Positions 8,009 through 15,101 of a stretch of DNA of 27,014 nucleotides are shown in pieces; positions within the stretch are counted from its first letter, which is position 1, and the number at the start of each line of letters is the position of its first letter. The stretch covers positions 1 to 27,014 of the forward strand of contig DATDOO010000257.1 of the NCBI GenBank assembly GCA_035293245.1, given 5' to 3'. The translations under genes and the position numbers were made by a program. Source of the DNA: DATDOO01 sp035293245 (GTDB lineage: Bacteria; Pseudomonadota; Gammaproteobacteria; Methylococcales; Methylococcaceae). The notes beneath the pieces were generated by a model, which ran no database searches, was not told where the DNA came from, and saw nothing but the letters and a program-made list of their open reading frames with translations.

Positions 8009-8481
8009 TGCCGGTCTGCTGGCGCATCGTCACCCCCCGCTTCGCCGCGACGGCGTTTTCCGGCGAGGGCGCCCGCCTGTACGGGGGACGCTGGAACCCC
8101 AAGGGCGTGCCGATGATCTACACGGCGGAAAGCCGGGCGCTGGCGGTGCTGGAAATCCTGGTGCAGGACGAGCCGTTGCGCGCCCGCTACATGCTGATTC
8201 CCGCCCGGATTCCGGACGAGCTGGTTCTGGAGCGCATCGCGGCGGAGGAACTGCCGGCGCATTGGCAAAGCACCGGGCCAAAAGAGGAGTTGCAACGGCG
8301 GGGGGCGGCCTGGGCGCGGGGTGGCGCAAGCGCGGTGCTGGCCGTCCCCAGTGCAGTCATACCGGACGAAACCAACTACCTGCTCAACCCGGCGCACCCG
8401 GATTTTTCCCGCATCGCCATCGGCGACGCGCGGGAACTGGTGACCGACTTGCGGTTGTTGGGCAGGAAGCCGGAGCAATGA
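8008..8481 (+). CDS. RES-domain toxin, probable NAD+-degrading enzyme
   Basis: The 157-residue protein is a complete RES-family toxin, named after its conserved Arg, Glu and Ser. Visible landmarks are WRI at 5-7, the GARLYGGRWNPKG block with Arg28, Tyr38, Glu49 in ALAVLEILVQ, and NYLLNPAHPDF near the end. Characterised members (for example MbcT of Mycobacterium tuberculosis) break down NAD+, some by phosphorolysis, stopping growth when free of antitoxin. Length and motifs look intact, so the toxin is probably active. It is translationally coupled to the Xre antitoxin. The next gene starts about 60 bp downstream and belongs to the B12 group, so read-through from the toxin promoter into those genes is possible. 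Confidence 0.9.
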   Translation: MPVCWRIVTPRFAATAFSGEGARLYGGRWNPKGVPMIYTAESRALAVLEILVQDEPLRARYMLIPARIPDELVLERIAAEELPAHWQSTGPKEELQRRGAAWARGGASAVLAVPSAVIPDETNYLLNPAHPDFSRIAIGDARELVTDLRLLGRKPEQ

Positions 8482-8540
8482 CTCCACCTGCCGGCGTCAT
8501 GCCATCAGCCTAATCCTTTCCATTCATGCGGAGACCGGAC

Positions 8541-9119
8541 GTGACCGATACGAATTCCAAAATTTTCTGGTGGGCCCTGTTGGCGCTGGCCGTGCTCATG
8601 GCCGCCACCCGCAGCCACCACTTCGCCGGCATCAGCCATCTGCCCGACGCCTCCTGGGCGATGTTTTTCCTTGCCGGGTTTTATCTGCGTCCCGCCTGGG
8701 TCTTCGCCGCACTGCTGGGGCTGGCGGGCCTGAGCGATTACCTGGCCATCGGCGCATTCGGCGTCGATGGTTTTTGCGTCAGCGCCGCTTACGCTTTCCT
8801 GCTGCCGGCTTACGGAGCGCTGTGGTATGCCGGGCGCCGCTATGCCGGCCTCTACCGCTTGCAGTGGGCCACCTTGCCGCGACTGGCCGGTTGCGCCCTG
8901 GCGGGGGCGGCGCTGGCGGAACTCCTGTCCGGCGGCGGTTTCTATTTCTTCTCCGGCCGCTTCGCCGAAACCAGCCTGGCCGAATTCGCTGCGCGATTGG
9001 CGCTGTACTTTCCCCAGAACCTGGAAGGCCTGGCCTGGTATCTGGGCGCGGCGGCCGTCGTCCACGGATTGCTGAGCCTGGCCGGCGCCGCGGCCGGCCG
9101 TACCTCGGCGGCCCACTGA
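8541..9119 (+). CDS. btuM: Probable cobalamin transporter BtuM (solitary ECF S-component-like membrane protein)
   Basis: The product is 192 residues with about six hydrophobic segments, placed between btuB/riboswitch and cobO. The GTG at 8541 has GGAG seven bases upstream; an ATG at 8526 in the same frame has no such site. BtuM of Thiobacillus denitrificans imports B12 without an ECF module and uses a cysteine to remove the cyanide ligand. From memory its important residues are His28, Asp67, Cys80, Tyr85 and Arg153. Here His27, Asp66, Cys79, Tyr84 and Arg152 occur with exactly the same spacing (motifs TRSHHF, GLSDYLA, DGFCVSAAY). This spacing and the context are the evidence; overall similarity could not be tested. 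Otherwise it would be an unnamed membrane protein of the B12 cluster. Confidence 0.72.
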   Translation: MTDTNSKIFWWALLALAVLMAATRSHHFAGISHLPDASWAMFFLAGFYLRPAWVFAALLGLAGLSDYLAIGAFGVDGFCVSAAYAFLLPAYGALWYAGRRYAGLYRLQWATLPRLAGCALAGAALAELLSGGGFYFFSGRFAETSLAEFAARLALYFPQNLEGLAWYLGAAAVVHGLLSLAGAAAGRTSAAH

Positions 9120-9129
9120 GCGTTCGGAC

Positions 9130-9738
9130 ATGGCCGAGGAACTCACGCCCGAGGAGCGTTACCGCCGCACCCAGCAGCACAAGAAGGCGGTGATCGACGC
9201 CCACATCGCCCAGGCCGACCGGGAAAAAGGTCTGTTGCTGGTGTTGACCGGCCCCGGCAAGGGCAAGTCTTCATCGGCCTTCGGCATGGCGGCGCGAGCC
9301 TTGGGGCATGGTATGAAAGTGGGGGTGTGCCAGTTCATCAAGGGCCGCAGCGACACCGGCGAGGAAGCTTTCTTCCGCCGCCAGCCCGGCGTTGTCTGGC
9401 GCGTGCTGGGCGAGGGCTTCACCTGGGACACCCAGGACAAGGCGCGCGACGCGGCCAAGGCGCGCGAAGGCTGGGCCGTGGCGCGGCAAATGCTGCGCGA
9501 TCCGGGCATGGGCCTGGTCATTCTCGACGAACTCACTTACTGCCTGTCGTACGGTTTCCTCGACAAGCAAGCGGTGCTGGCCGATATCGCCGCCCGCCCG
9601 CCCATGCAGCACGTGGTGGTCACCGGCCGCGCCGCGCCCCAATCCCTGATCGACGCCGCCGACACGGTGACGGAAATGCGCGACGTCAGGCACGCCTACC
9701 AGGCGGGGATCAAGGCGCAGGCCGGCATCGACCTGTGA
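9130..9738 (+). CDS. cobO: Cob(I)yrinic acid a,c-diamide adenosyltransferase (CobO/BtuR)
   Basis: The 202-residue cytosolic enzyme transfers the adenosyl group of ATP to the cobalt of reduced corrinoids, giving the coenzyme form. A P-loop of the CobA/CobO kind, GPGKGKSS, is at residues 41-48. It is followed by AFGMAARALGHGMKVGVCQF, WDTQDKARD, a Walker B-like LVILDELTYCLSYG and VVVTGRAAPQSLIDAADTVTEM. The length is normal for the family. The N-terminal 33 residues (ERYRRTQQHKKAVIDAHIAQ) match the helical lid of this class. The gene begins 10 bp after the btuM stop and is followed closely by bluB, so these three are probably co-transcribed. It serves both salvage and synthesis of B12; corrin-ring genes are not in the window. 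Confidence 0.95.
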   Translation: MAEELTPEERYRRTQQHKKAVIDAHIAQADREKGLLLVLTGPGKGKSSSAFGMAARALGHGMKVGVCQFIKGRSDTGEEAFFRRQPGVVWRVLGEGFTWDTQDKARDAAKAREGWAVARQMLRDPGMGLVILDELTYCLSYGFLDKQAVLADIAARPPMQHVVVTGRAAPQSLIDAADTVTEMRDVRHAYQAGIKAQAGIDL

Positions 9739-9775
9739 TGGATTGCCTTGCTGCCGCCAGGGCAGGGGACCTCCC

Positions 9776-10432
9776 GTGAGGCCAAGCGACTTCAGCCCGG
9801 AGGAAACCGCCGCCGTCTACCGCGTGATCCGCGAGCGGCGCGACATGCGCCACTTCCGCCCCGATCCCGTGGATCCCACGCTGTTGCGGCGCCTGTTGGA
9901 GGCCGCGCTGTGTGCGCCGAGCGTGGGTTTCATGCAGCCCTGGCGTTTCATCCGCGTCACCGACCGGAGCTTGCGGGAACGCATTCACGCGCTGGTCGAG
10001 GCGGAGCGCCGCCGCACCGCGGAAGTGTTGGGGGAGCGGCAGGAGGAATTCGAGCGCCTCAAGGTGGAGGGCATTCTGGAATGCGGCGAACTGCTGGTCG
10101 CCGCCCTGGCCGACCGGCGCGAAGAACACGTTTTCGGCCGCCGCACCCTGCCGGAAATGGACCTGGCCTCCGTGGCCTGCGCCATCCAGAACCTTTGGCT
10201 GGCGGCGCGCGCCGAGGGGCTGGGCCTGGGTTGGGTGTCGTTCTTCGATGCCGTGGAACTGGCCGAGCTTTTGGGAATTCCCCCTGGCGGCAAACCGGTG
10301 GCCATTCTTTGCCTGGGCCACGTGGACGCGTTTTATCCGCGTCCCATGCTGGAGATGGCGGGGTGGGATAAGCCCCGTGCCCTGGAGGATGTGCTGTTCG
10401 AAAACGTTTGGGGTCGGTCGGTTGCCCTGTAA
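9776..10432 (+). CDS. bluB: 5,6-dimethylbenzimidazole synthase (BluB)
   Basis: This 218-residue flavin enzyme of the nitroreductase fold cleaves reduced FMN with oxygen to form 5,6-dimethylbenzimidazole, the lower ligand of B12. Family features are FSPEETAAVYRVIRERRDMR, HFRPDPV, APSVGFMQPWRFI, the EVLGERQEEFERLKVEGILE helix, RRTLPEMDLASVACAIQNLW, GLGLGWVSFFD and LCLGHVDAFYPRPMLE. The GTG at 9776 is preferred because AGGGGA lies about six bases before it and family members begin near FSPEE. An in-frame TTG at 9743 would add 11 residues of non-family sequence. The gene faces cobS with only eight bases between stop codons, so transcripts from the two strands must overlap. Its product is the substrate of CobT encoded on the opposite strand. 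Confidence 0.95.
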   Translation: MRPSDFSPEETAAVYRVIRERRDMRHFRPDPVDPTLLRRLLEAALCAPSVGFMQPWRFIRVTDRSLRERIHALVEAERRRTAEVLGERQEEFERLKVEGILECGELLVAALADRREEHVFGRRTLPEMDLASVACAIQNLWLAARAEGLGLGWVSFFDAVELAELLGIPPGGKPVAILCLGHVDAFYPRPMLEMAGWDKPRALEDVLFENVWGRSVAL

Positions 10433-10440
10433 TGGCGGGG

Positions 10441-11163
10441 TCAGGACGATAAGACGCCCGCCACCAATATGACAGCCTCGGTGATTTCGACCGCAGCGCC
10501 CAAGGTGTCGCCGGTGCAGCCGCCGAGGCGCTGCCGCATCAGCCGGCGCAATCCCAGCGCGCTTAGTCCCGCCGCCAGCAGCGGCCAGGGGCCGAGGAAG
10601 GGCAGGGCGACGAGCAGGGCAAGACCTGCGGACAGCCAGGCCGCGCGCCGGGGCAGGTTTTCCACCAGCGGACTGCCCAGCCCTTGTTGGCGTACGTAAG
10701 GCGTGGTCAGGAGCAGCACGGGAATTGTCGCCCGCCCGACGAGGGGCGCGACCAGCAGCGGCCAGGGCGTGTTGCCGGCCAGTTCCACCAGAGCGCCATA
10801 TTTCATGAGCAGCAGCAACACCACGCTGGCGACGGCGGCGGGGCCGGAACAAGGGTCTTTCATGATCCTGAGGCTGCGCTCCGCATCGCCGTGGCCGCCG
10901 GCCCAGGCATCGGCGGAATCGGCCAGGCCGTCCAGGTGCAGGCCGCCGCTCAGCAGCACCCAGGTGGTCAACAGGAGGGCGGCGATCAGCGAAGCGCCGC
11001 TGTTTTCCAGTAACCATTGCAGCACCGCCAGCAAGCAGCCGAGCATCAACCCCACCCAGGGATAAAAAATCACCGCGCGGCCGGCGCTCTCCGCCGTGTA
11101 GGCCACGCGACACGGCACCGGCAGGCGGGTCAAAAATTGCACGGCCAGCCAGAAGGCGTTCAT
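10441..11163 (-). CDS. cobS: Adenosylcobinamide-GDP ribazoletransferase (CobS)
   Basis: The 240-residue inner-membrane enzyme joins adenosylcobinamide-GDP to alpha-ribazole (phosphate), the last assembly step of the nucleotide loop. The start is the ATG in MNAFWLAVQFLTRLPVP, which overlaps the cobC stop (ATGA); the frame is open further upstream but within cobC. Family signatures are QFLTRLPVP, FYPWVGLMLG, GGLHLDGLADSADAWAGG with its acidic residues, RSLRIMKDPCSGPAA, LLLLMKYGAL and a C-terminal GDTLGAAVEITEAVIL. Several hydrophobic helices cover the rest. It is the last gene of the cobU-cobT-cobC-cobS operon. The convergent bluB stop is eight bases away. Confidence 0.95.
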   Translation of the reverse strand: MNAFWLAVQFLTRLPVPCRVAYTAESAGRAVIFYPWVGLMLGCLLAVLQWLLENSGASLIAALLLTTWVLLSGGLHLDGLADSADAWAGGHGDAERSLRIMKDPCSGPAAVASVVLLLLMKYGALVELAGNTPWPLLVAPLVGRATIPVLLLTTPYVRQQGLGSPLVENLPRRAAWLSAGLALLVALPFLGPWPLLAAGLSALGLRRLMRQRLGGCTGDTLGAAVEITEAVILVAGVLSS

Positions 11164-11747
11164 GGCTGACGATGGAAAACCAGCCGCGCCGTCCCGTCCG
11201 CCTCGCAAACCAGGCGGGTCAGGCCGCCGTGGGGCACATCGATGCGGAACAGGGAAGTCAGAGGCATTTCCAGCACCTGGCGCAGGATGGCGCGGATGAT
11301 CCCGGCGTGGCAGACCACCAGTACCTGGCGGTTTTCCCCCTGGTGGCCGAGTTCTGCCCAGGCCATCCGAACACGGCCTTCGAAATCCGCGAAGTGCTCG
11401 CCTCCGGGGGCGGGATTGTCGCCCGGGGTGCGCTGGAATCGCAGCAGGGCTTCGGCGTGGCTGGCGTACAACTCGGTCCAGGGCCGTCCTTCCCAGGCGC
11501 CGAAACCCAGTTCGGCCAGGCGGGCGTCAATGCGCAAGGGCAAATCGAGGCGCGCGGCCAATTCCTCGGCGAAGGCACGGCAGCGTTGCAGGGGAGAGCT
11601 GACCACCGCCTGCCAGCCGGCATCGATGCTCGTGGCGTCGCGCATCTGGCTCCAGCCCCTGGCATTGAGCGGCGGATCACTGGCGTTGCCCAGGCAGAGG
11701 CCGCCGTCCACCTCCCCGTGGCGCAGCAGGTCGATGATGCAGCTCAT
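11160..11747 (-). CDS. cobC: Alpha-ribazole phosphatase, histidine phosphatase family (CobC)
   Basis: The 195-residue protein belongs to the phosphoglycerate-mutase-like histidine phosphatases. The catalytic LLRHGE (Arg9, His10) is at the N-terminus, a second histidine lies in VVCHAGIIRAIL, and ELGFGAWEGRPW carries the acidic residue. It removes phosphate from alpha-ribazole-5'-phosphate (or from adenosylcobalamin phosphate) in nucleotide-loop assembly. The specific role is assigned from its position between cobT and cobS, with four-base ATGA overlaps on both sides; sequence alone would only give a histidine phosphatase. The ATG at 11747 is chosen because the RHG motif then sits at residue 9, as is usual. 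The open frame extending to 11954 lies inside cobT. Confidence 0.9.
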   Translation of the reverse strand: MSCIIDLLRHGEVDGGLCLGNASDPPLNARGWSQMRDATSIDAGWQAVVSSPLQRCRAFAEELAARLDLPLRIDARLAELGFGAWEGRPWTELYASHAEALLRFQRTPGDNPAPGGEHFADFEGRVRMAWAELGHQGENRQVLVVCHAGIIRAILRQVLEMPLTSLFRIDVPHGGLTRLVCEADGTARLVFHRQP

Positions 11748-12784
11748 GCGCCGGGAACCCCCGCCTCGGCGAACGTTGCCATGCCGTTGTGCAAGGTGCA
11801 GGCGGCGCGCAGCAGGGGCACGGCGAGGGCTGCGCCGCTGCCTTCGCCGAGGCGCAGGTTCAGGTCCAACAGCGGTTCGGCGTTCAGCGCTTCCAGCACC
11901 AAGGCGTGGCCCGGCTCGGCGGAACGGTGGGAGAAGATCAACCAGTCGGCGCAAGCCGGGTTCAGGCGTACTGCCAGCAGGGCGGCGACGCCGGCGATGA
12001 AGCCGTCCACCAGCACCGGCAGGCGTGCTGCCGCGGCGTGCAGAAAGGCGCCGGCCAAGGCGGCGATTTCGAAGCCGCCGAGCCGGCGGAGAATTTCCAG
12101 CGGATCATTCAGGTGTTCGTCATGCCGTGCCAGGGCTGCGGCGATGACGGCGCACTTACGCCGCACGCCCGCCGCATCCAGGCCGGTGCCGGGACCGGCG
12201 AGGCGCTCCGGTTTCTCTCCCAGCAGGGCGCAGGCCAGGGCGCTGGCGGAGGTGCTGTTGCCGATGCCCATTTCCCCGCCGATGAGCAGCTGATTTTCGG
12301 TCGCGGCCGCCCGCATGGCCGCCGCGCCGCCCGCCTGCAGCGCCTTATGGAGTTGTTCCCGGCTCATGGCGGCGCCCTGGGTGAAGTTGGCTGTGCCGTT
12401 TCCGGCCCGGTCCAGGACGATTCCGGAGCAGGCGACGGAAGTTTTCGCCCCCACATCCACCACTTCCAGATTCGCGCCGAGATGGCCTGCCAGAACGCTG
12501 ATGGCCGCGCCGCCAGCGGCGAAATTGCCCAGCATGGCCTGGGTTACTTCCTGGGGATAGGCCGACACGCGCTCTTCGGCGACGCCGTGATCGGCGGCGA
12601 ACACCACGATCCGGACGCGCTCCAGTGTGGGAAATTCCGTGCCTTGCAGGGCGGCGAGACGCACCGCCAGTTCCTCGATCCGTCCCAGCGAGCTGGGCGG
12701 CTTGGTGAGCTGCGCCTGTCTTGCCTCGGCCAGACGGCGATGGATTTCGCTGGGCGCGGCGATGGCGGGACATTTCCAGGTCAT
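11744..12784 (-). CDS. cobT: Nicotinate-nucleotide--dimethylbenzimidazole phosphoribosyltransferase (CobT)
   Basis: The 346-residue cytosolic enzyme makes alpha-ribazole-5'-phosphate from nicotinate mononucleotide and dimethylbenzimidazole, the product of the convergent bluB gene. Typical segments are LTKPPSSLGRIEELAVRLA, VVFAADHGVAEERVSAYPQE, VTQAMLGNFAAGGAAISVLA, LLIGGEMGIGNSTSASAL, LRRLGGFEIAALAGAFLHAA, FSHRSAEPGHALVLEAL and RLGEGSGAALAVPLL. Glu314 in GEGSG matches the catalytic base position (Glu317 in Salmonella). The length is normal. The ATG at 12784 overlaps the cobU stop (ATGA), and the cobT stop overlaps the cobC start in the same way, so the operon is translationally coupled. Confidence 0.96.
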   Translation of the reverse strand: MTWKCPAIAAPSEIHRRLAEARQAQLTKPPSSLGRIEELAVRLAALQGTEFPTLERVRIVVFAADHGVAEERVSAYPQEVTQAMLGNFAAGGAAISVLAGHLGANLEVVDVGAKTSVACSGIVLDRAGNGTANFTQGAAMSREQLHKALQAGGAAAMRAAATENQLLIGGEMGIGNSTSASALACALLGEKPERLAGPGTGLDAAGVRRKCAVIAAALARHDEHLNDPLEILRRLGGFEIAALAGAFLHAAAARLPVLVDGFIAGVAALLAVRLNPACADWLIFSHRSAEPGHALVLEALNAEPLLDLNLRLGEGSGAALAVPLLRAACTLHNGMATFAEAGVPGA

Positions 12785-13296
12785 GGGGTCTCTTTCAACA
12801 CCTGCGGCAGTCCTGCGACGATCCAGGTCACCCGTTCGCAGCGGGCCGCCAGTTCCTGGTGCAGCCGGCCCGCTTCGTCCACGAAGCGGCGCGCCAGAGG
12901 ATTGACGGGCACCACGCCCTGGCCCACTTCGTTGCTTACCAGGCAGATGTCGCCGGGCAAGGCGGGCAGGATCTCCAGCAGGGCGGCGCGTTCGTTCCGG
13001 AACCGCTCTTCGCCTTGTTCGAGGAGGTTGCCGAGCCACAGGGTCAGGCAGTCCACCAGCACGAAACGCTCGGTTGCGGCGTGGGTGCACAGGGCTTCGG
13101 CCAGGCGCAGGGGTTCCTCCACGGTGAGCCAGTCTTCCGGACGGCGAGCGCGGTGATGGGCGATGCGCACCGCCATTTCCGCGTCCCCCGCCTCACCGGT
13201 GGCGATGTAAACGACCTTCCGCCCCGATTGCCGGGCGCGCTGCTCGGCATGGCGGCTTTTGCCCGACCGCGCGCCGCCCAATACCAGTTCCCGCAC
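12781..13296 (-). CDS. cobU: Adenosylcobinamide kinase / adenosylcobinamide-phosphate guanylyltransferase (CobU)
   Basis: The 171-residue bifunctional enzyme phosphorylates adenosylcobinamide and then adds GMP, producing adenosylcobinamide-GDP for CobS. The P-loop GGARSGKS is at residues 7-14. The histidine that carries GMP is His47 or His48 in RIAHHRARRP. The core motifs LVDCLTLWLGNLL and LVSNEVGQGVVPVNPLARRFVDEAG are all present. The start is a GTG; a GGAG lies about 12 bases upstream, which is rather far. This is the first gene of the minus-strand operon. Its leader (13297-13548), shared with the divergent PhoX-like gene, contains no cobalamin-riboswitch motif, so this operon seems not to share the control of btuB. 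Confidence 0.95.
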   Translation of the reverse strand: MRELVLGGARSGKSRHAEQRARQSGRKVVYIATGEAGDAEMAVRIAHHRARRPEDWLTVEEPLRLAEALCTHAATERFVLVDCLTLWLGNLLEQGEERFRNERAALLEILPALPGDICLVSNEVGQGVVPVNPLARRFVDEAGRLHQELAARCERVTWIVAGLPQVLKETP

Positions 13297-13548
13297 GTCT
13301 TTATTTGCTCCGGGGTGGGTTGATCGATGGAAGCGCGCTGCCTGCCGGCGCTTCCCGGCCCGGCATTTTACTCCGCCGGCTCAGCCGATTGCCCACGTCG
13401 TTCCGGCCTGACGATGCCGCGAGGTTTCCGCAAGCCGTAAAACATGGCGCAACCGCGCGGCGCGCAGGGGCGGCGTCAACATCGCCTTCCAAAACCGCGG
13501 AGCCGCTATACTCGACCAATTTCGATTTCTAAGGAACGGTTGGCGGTC
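13297..13548. promoter_or_regulatory. Divergent intergenic region between cobU and the PhoX-like gene
   Basis: This 252-bp region must hold promoters for both directions. A -10-like TATACT is at 13507-13512, about 37 bp before the plus-strand ATG, without a clear -35. A Shine-Dalgarno-like AAGGA (13531-13535) is rather far from the ATG. No riboswitch, repeat or further gene is evident. The frame of the downstream gene is open through part of it. Confidence 0.35.
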
Positions 13549-15003
13549 ATGAGTGGAAAACATCGGCTGTTGCCGGCCATTTTCCTCCTGGCAGGGGGGC
13601 AGTTGGCTCGGGCAGGGGAACAAGGCGCGCCGGACTTCGGTTTGGAAACGGAACAGCGCCTGGCTCGGCAAACCCCGGCGCTGTTCGGTTTCGCCAAGCC
13701 GCTGGAGACTTCCGCGCCGGTGAGTCACGACGCCCTGCGCTTATCCGATCAGGCGGCGGGCGAGCAAATTCGTCTCGCCTCCGGCCTGAGCGCCGCCTAC
13801 GTCACCCGCCAGGCCGGCGACCCGGCCGACCAGATGGTGCTCTGGCCCTCGGAAGCCGACGCCACCCACCTGCTCATTTGCGTGGAGAGCAATCGCCAGA
13901 CGCTGGCGGACGGGCGCCTCAATCCTTCCGTGCAGCGCATCGAACTGAAAACCGGACGGGTCGACACCCTGCTGCGGGGGCTGGACGGCTGCGACGCCAT
14001 CCGCCGCACGGCCTGGGGCACGCTGCTGGTCGGGGAGGAAAAACCGGATGGCGGGCTGTACGAGATTCTCGACCCGCTGCAACTGACCGAAGCCGCGGTG
14101 CGCGAGCGCGCCGCGGGCCGGGTCGGCGACCCGGCGCGGGTGGTCAAGCGCACCGCCTTGCCGGTGCTGGAATGGGAGGGGGTGGTGGTGCTGGAGGACG
14201 GCATCCTTTACGCCGGCGACGAGCAACGTCCCGGCACCACGCGCACCGACGGCCACGGCGGGGCCATCTATAAATTCATTCCCGCCCGTCTCTGGCGCGG
14301 CGGCACCGTCGGCCGCCTGGAGGATTCGCCCCTGACGGCCGGCACGGTGCAGGCGCTCAGGGTTTCCTGCAAGGTGGATCGGGAACTGCACGGCCAGGGC
14401 TGCGAGGTCGGCAACGCCAACTGGATTCCGGTGCGCGCGGAGCACGCCCGCGAGGACGCCGACCGCTTCGGCGCGACCGGCTACTACCGTCCCGAGGACA
14501 TGGCGCGCGACCCCCGCTTTTCCGGCCCCGGGGTGCGGGTGTGCTGGAGCAATACCGGCGACCCGGAGGCGGGGCACCACGGCGAAATCCTCTGCGCCGA
14601 GGACAGCCATCCCGAACTGGGCGTGGGCGACGCCGCCAGCGCCTTTCCGCCCACCGTGATGGTGCGGCGCTTCATCGTGGGCGATCCCGAGTTCGACGCT
14701 TTCGACAACCTGGATTTCCAGCCCGGCAGCGGCAATCTCTACGTGCTGGAAGACCGGCCCAACGGCGATGTTTACGCCTGTCTGCCCGACGGGCGGGACC
14801 GCGACCTGAAAAGCGACGGCTGCGTGCGTCTTGCCTCCCTGACCGACAGCAGCGCCGAACCCAGCGGGCTGATCTTTACCGCCGACGGTCGGACGGCCTA
14901 CCTGGCCGTTTCCCACTCGCGAGACGGCTACATGGCCTTTACGGACGGTTTTCCCAGCGACGACATCCTGAAAATCACCGGCTTCAAGCCCTTGCGCCGC
15001 TGA
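13549..15003 (+). CDS. Exported PhoX/DUF839-like protein
   Basis: The 484-residue protein starts with a Sec-type signal (positive MSGKHR, hydrophobic LLPAIFLLAGG, cleavage near ARA-GEQ). The rest resembles the DUF839/PhoX beta-propeller group. Features include ATHLLICVESN, TAWGTLLVGEEKPDGGLYEI, GGAIYKFIPARLW, GYYRPEDMARDP (the RPED element of PhoX), FDNLDFQPGSGNLYVLED and the C-terminal blade LIFTADGRTAYLAVSHSRDG. PhoX enzymes are calcium/iron phosphatases usually exported by Tat with a twin-arginine signal; none is visible here. The ATG at 13549 is chosen because the signal peptide starts there; the in-frame extension to 13444 is arginine-rich. Phosphatase activity is possible but not shown; it may be one of the many unstudied DUF839 proteins. 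It stands alone between two operons. Confidence 0.72.
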   Translation: MSGKHRLLPAIFLLAGGQLARAGEQGAPDFGLETEQRLARQTPALFGFAKPLETSAPVSHDALRLSDQAAGEQIRLASGLSAAYVTRQAGDPADQMVLWPSEADATHLLICVESNRQTLADGRLNPSVQRIELKTGRVDTLLRGLDGCDAIRRTAWGTLLVGEEKPDGGLYEILDPLQLTEAAVRERAAGRVGDPARVVKRTALPVLEWEGVVVLEDGILYAGDEQRPGTTRTDGHGGAIYKFIPARLWRGGTVGRLEDSPLTAGTVQALRVSCKVDRELHGQGCEVGNANWIPVRAEHAREDADRFGATGYYRPEDMARDPRFSGPGVRVCWSNTGDPEAGHHGEILCAEDSHPELGVGDAASAFPPTVMVRRFIVGDPEFDAFDNLDFQPGSGNLYVLEDRPNGDVYACLPDGRDRDLKSDGCVRLASLTDSSAEPSGLIFTADGRTAYLAVSHSRDGYMAFTDGFPSDDILKITGFKPLRR

Positions 15004-15013
15004 GCGGGACGCC

Positions 15014-15043
15014 TTGCTTTCCATCTCGGCGGACGCATAAATT
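15014..15043 (+). promoter_or_regulatory. Possible promoter of the RND efflux operon
   Basis: TTGCTT (15014-15019) and TAAATT (15038-15043) are spaced 18 bp apart, about 60 bp before the first efflux gene. The match to the sigma-70 consensus is moderate. No metal-regulator gene or clear operator lies beside it. Confidence 0.3.
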
Positions 15044-15101
15044 ATGGAAACGGCCGTCTCCGGCAGCACCCAGGCATGATAGATTTCAGTTTGAATTCAG
15101 C

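Noticed and set aside
11789..13156. Plus-strand open frame of 455 codons opposite cobT/cobU
   Set aside because: Antisense to two well-conserved overlapping B12 genes; the translation is low complexity.
13297..13548. Second cobalamin riboswitch before cobU
   Set aside because: None of the conserved core segments or a B12 box were found on the minus strand of this leader.
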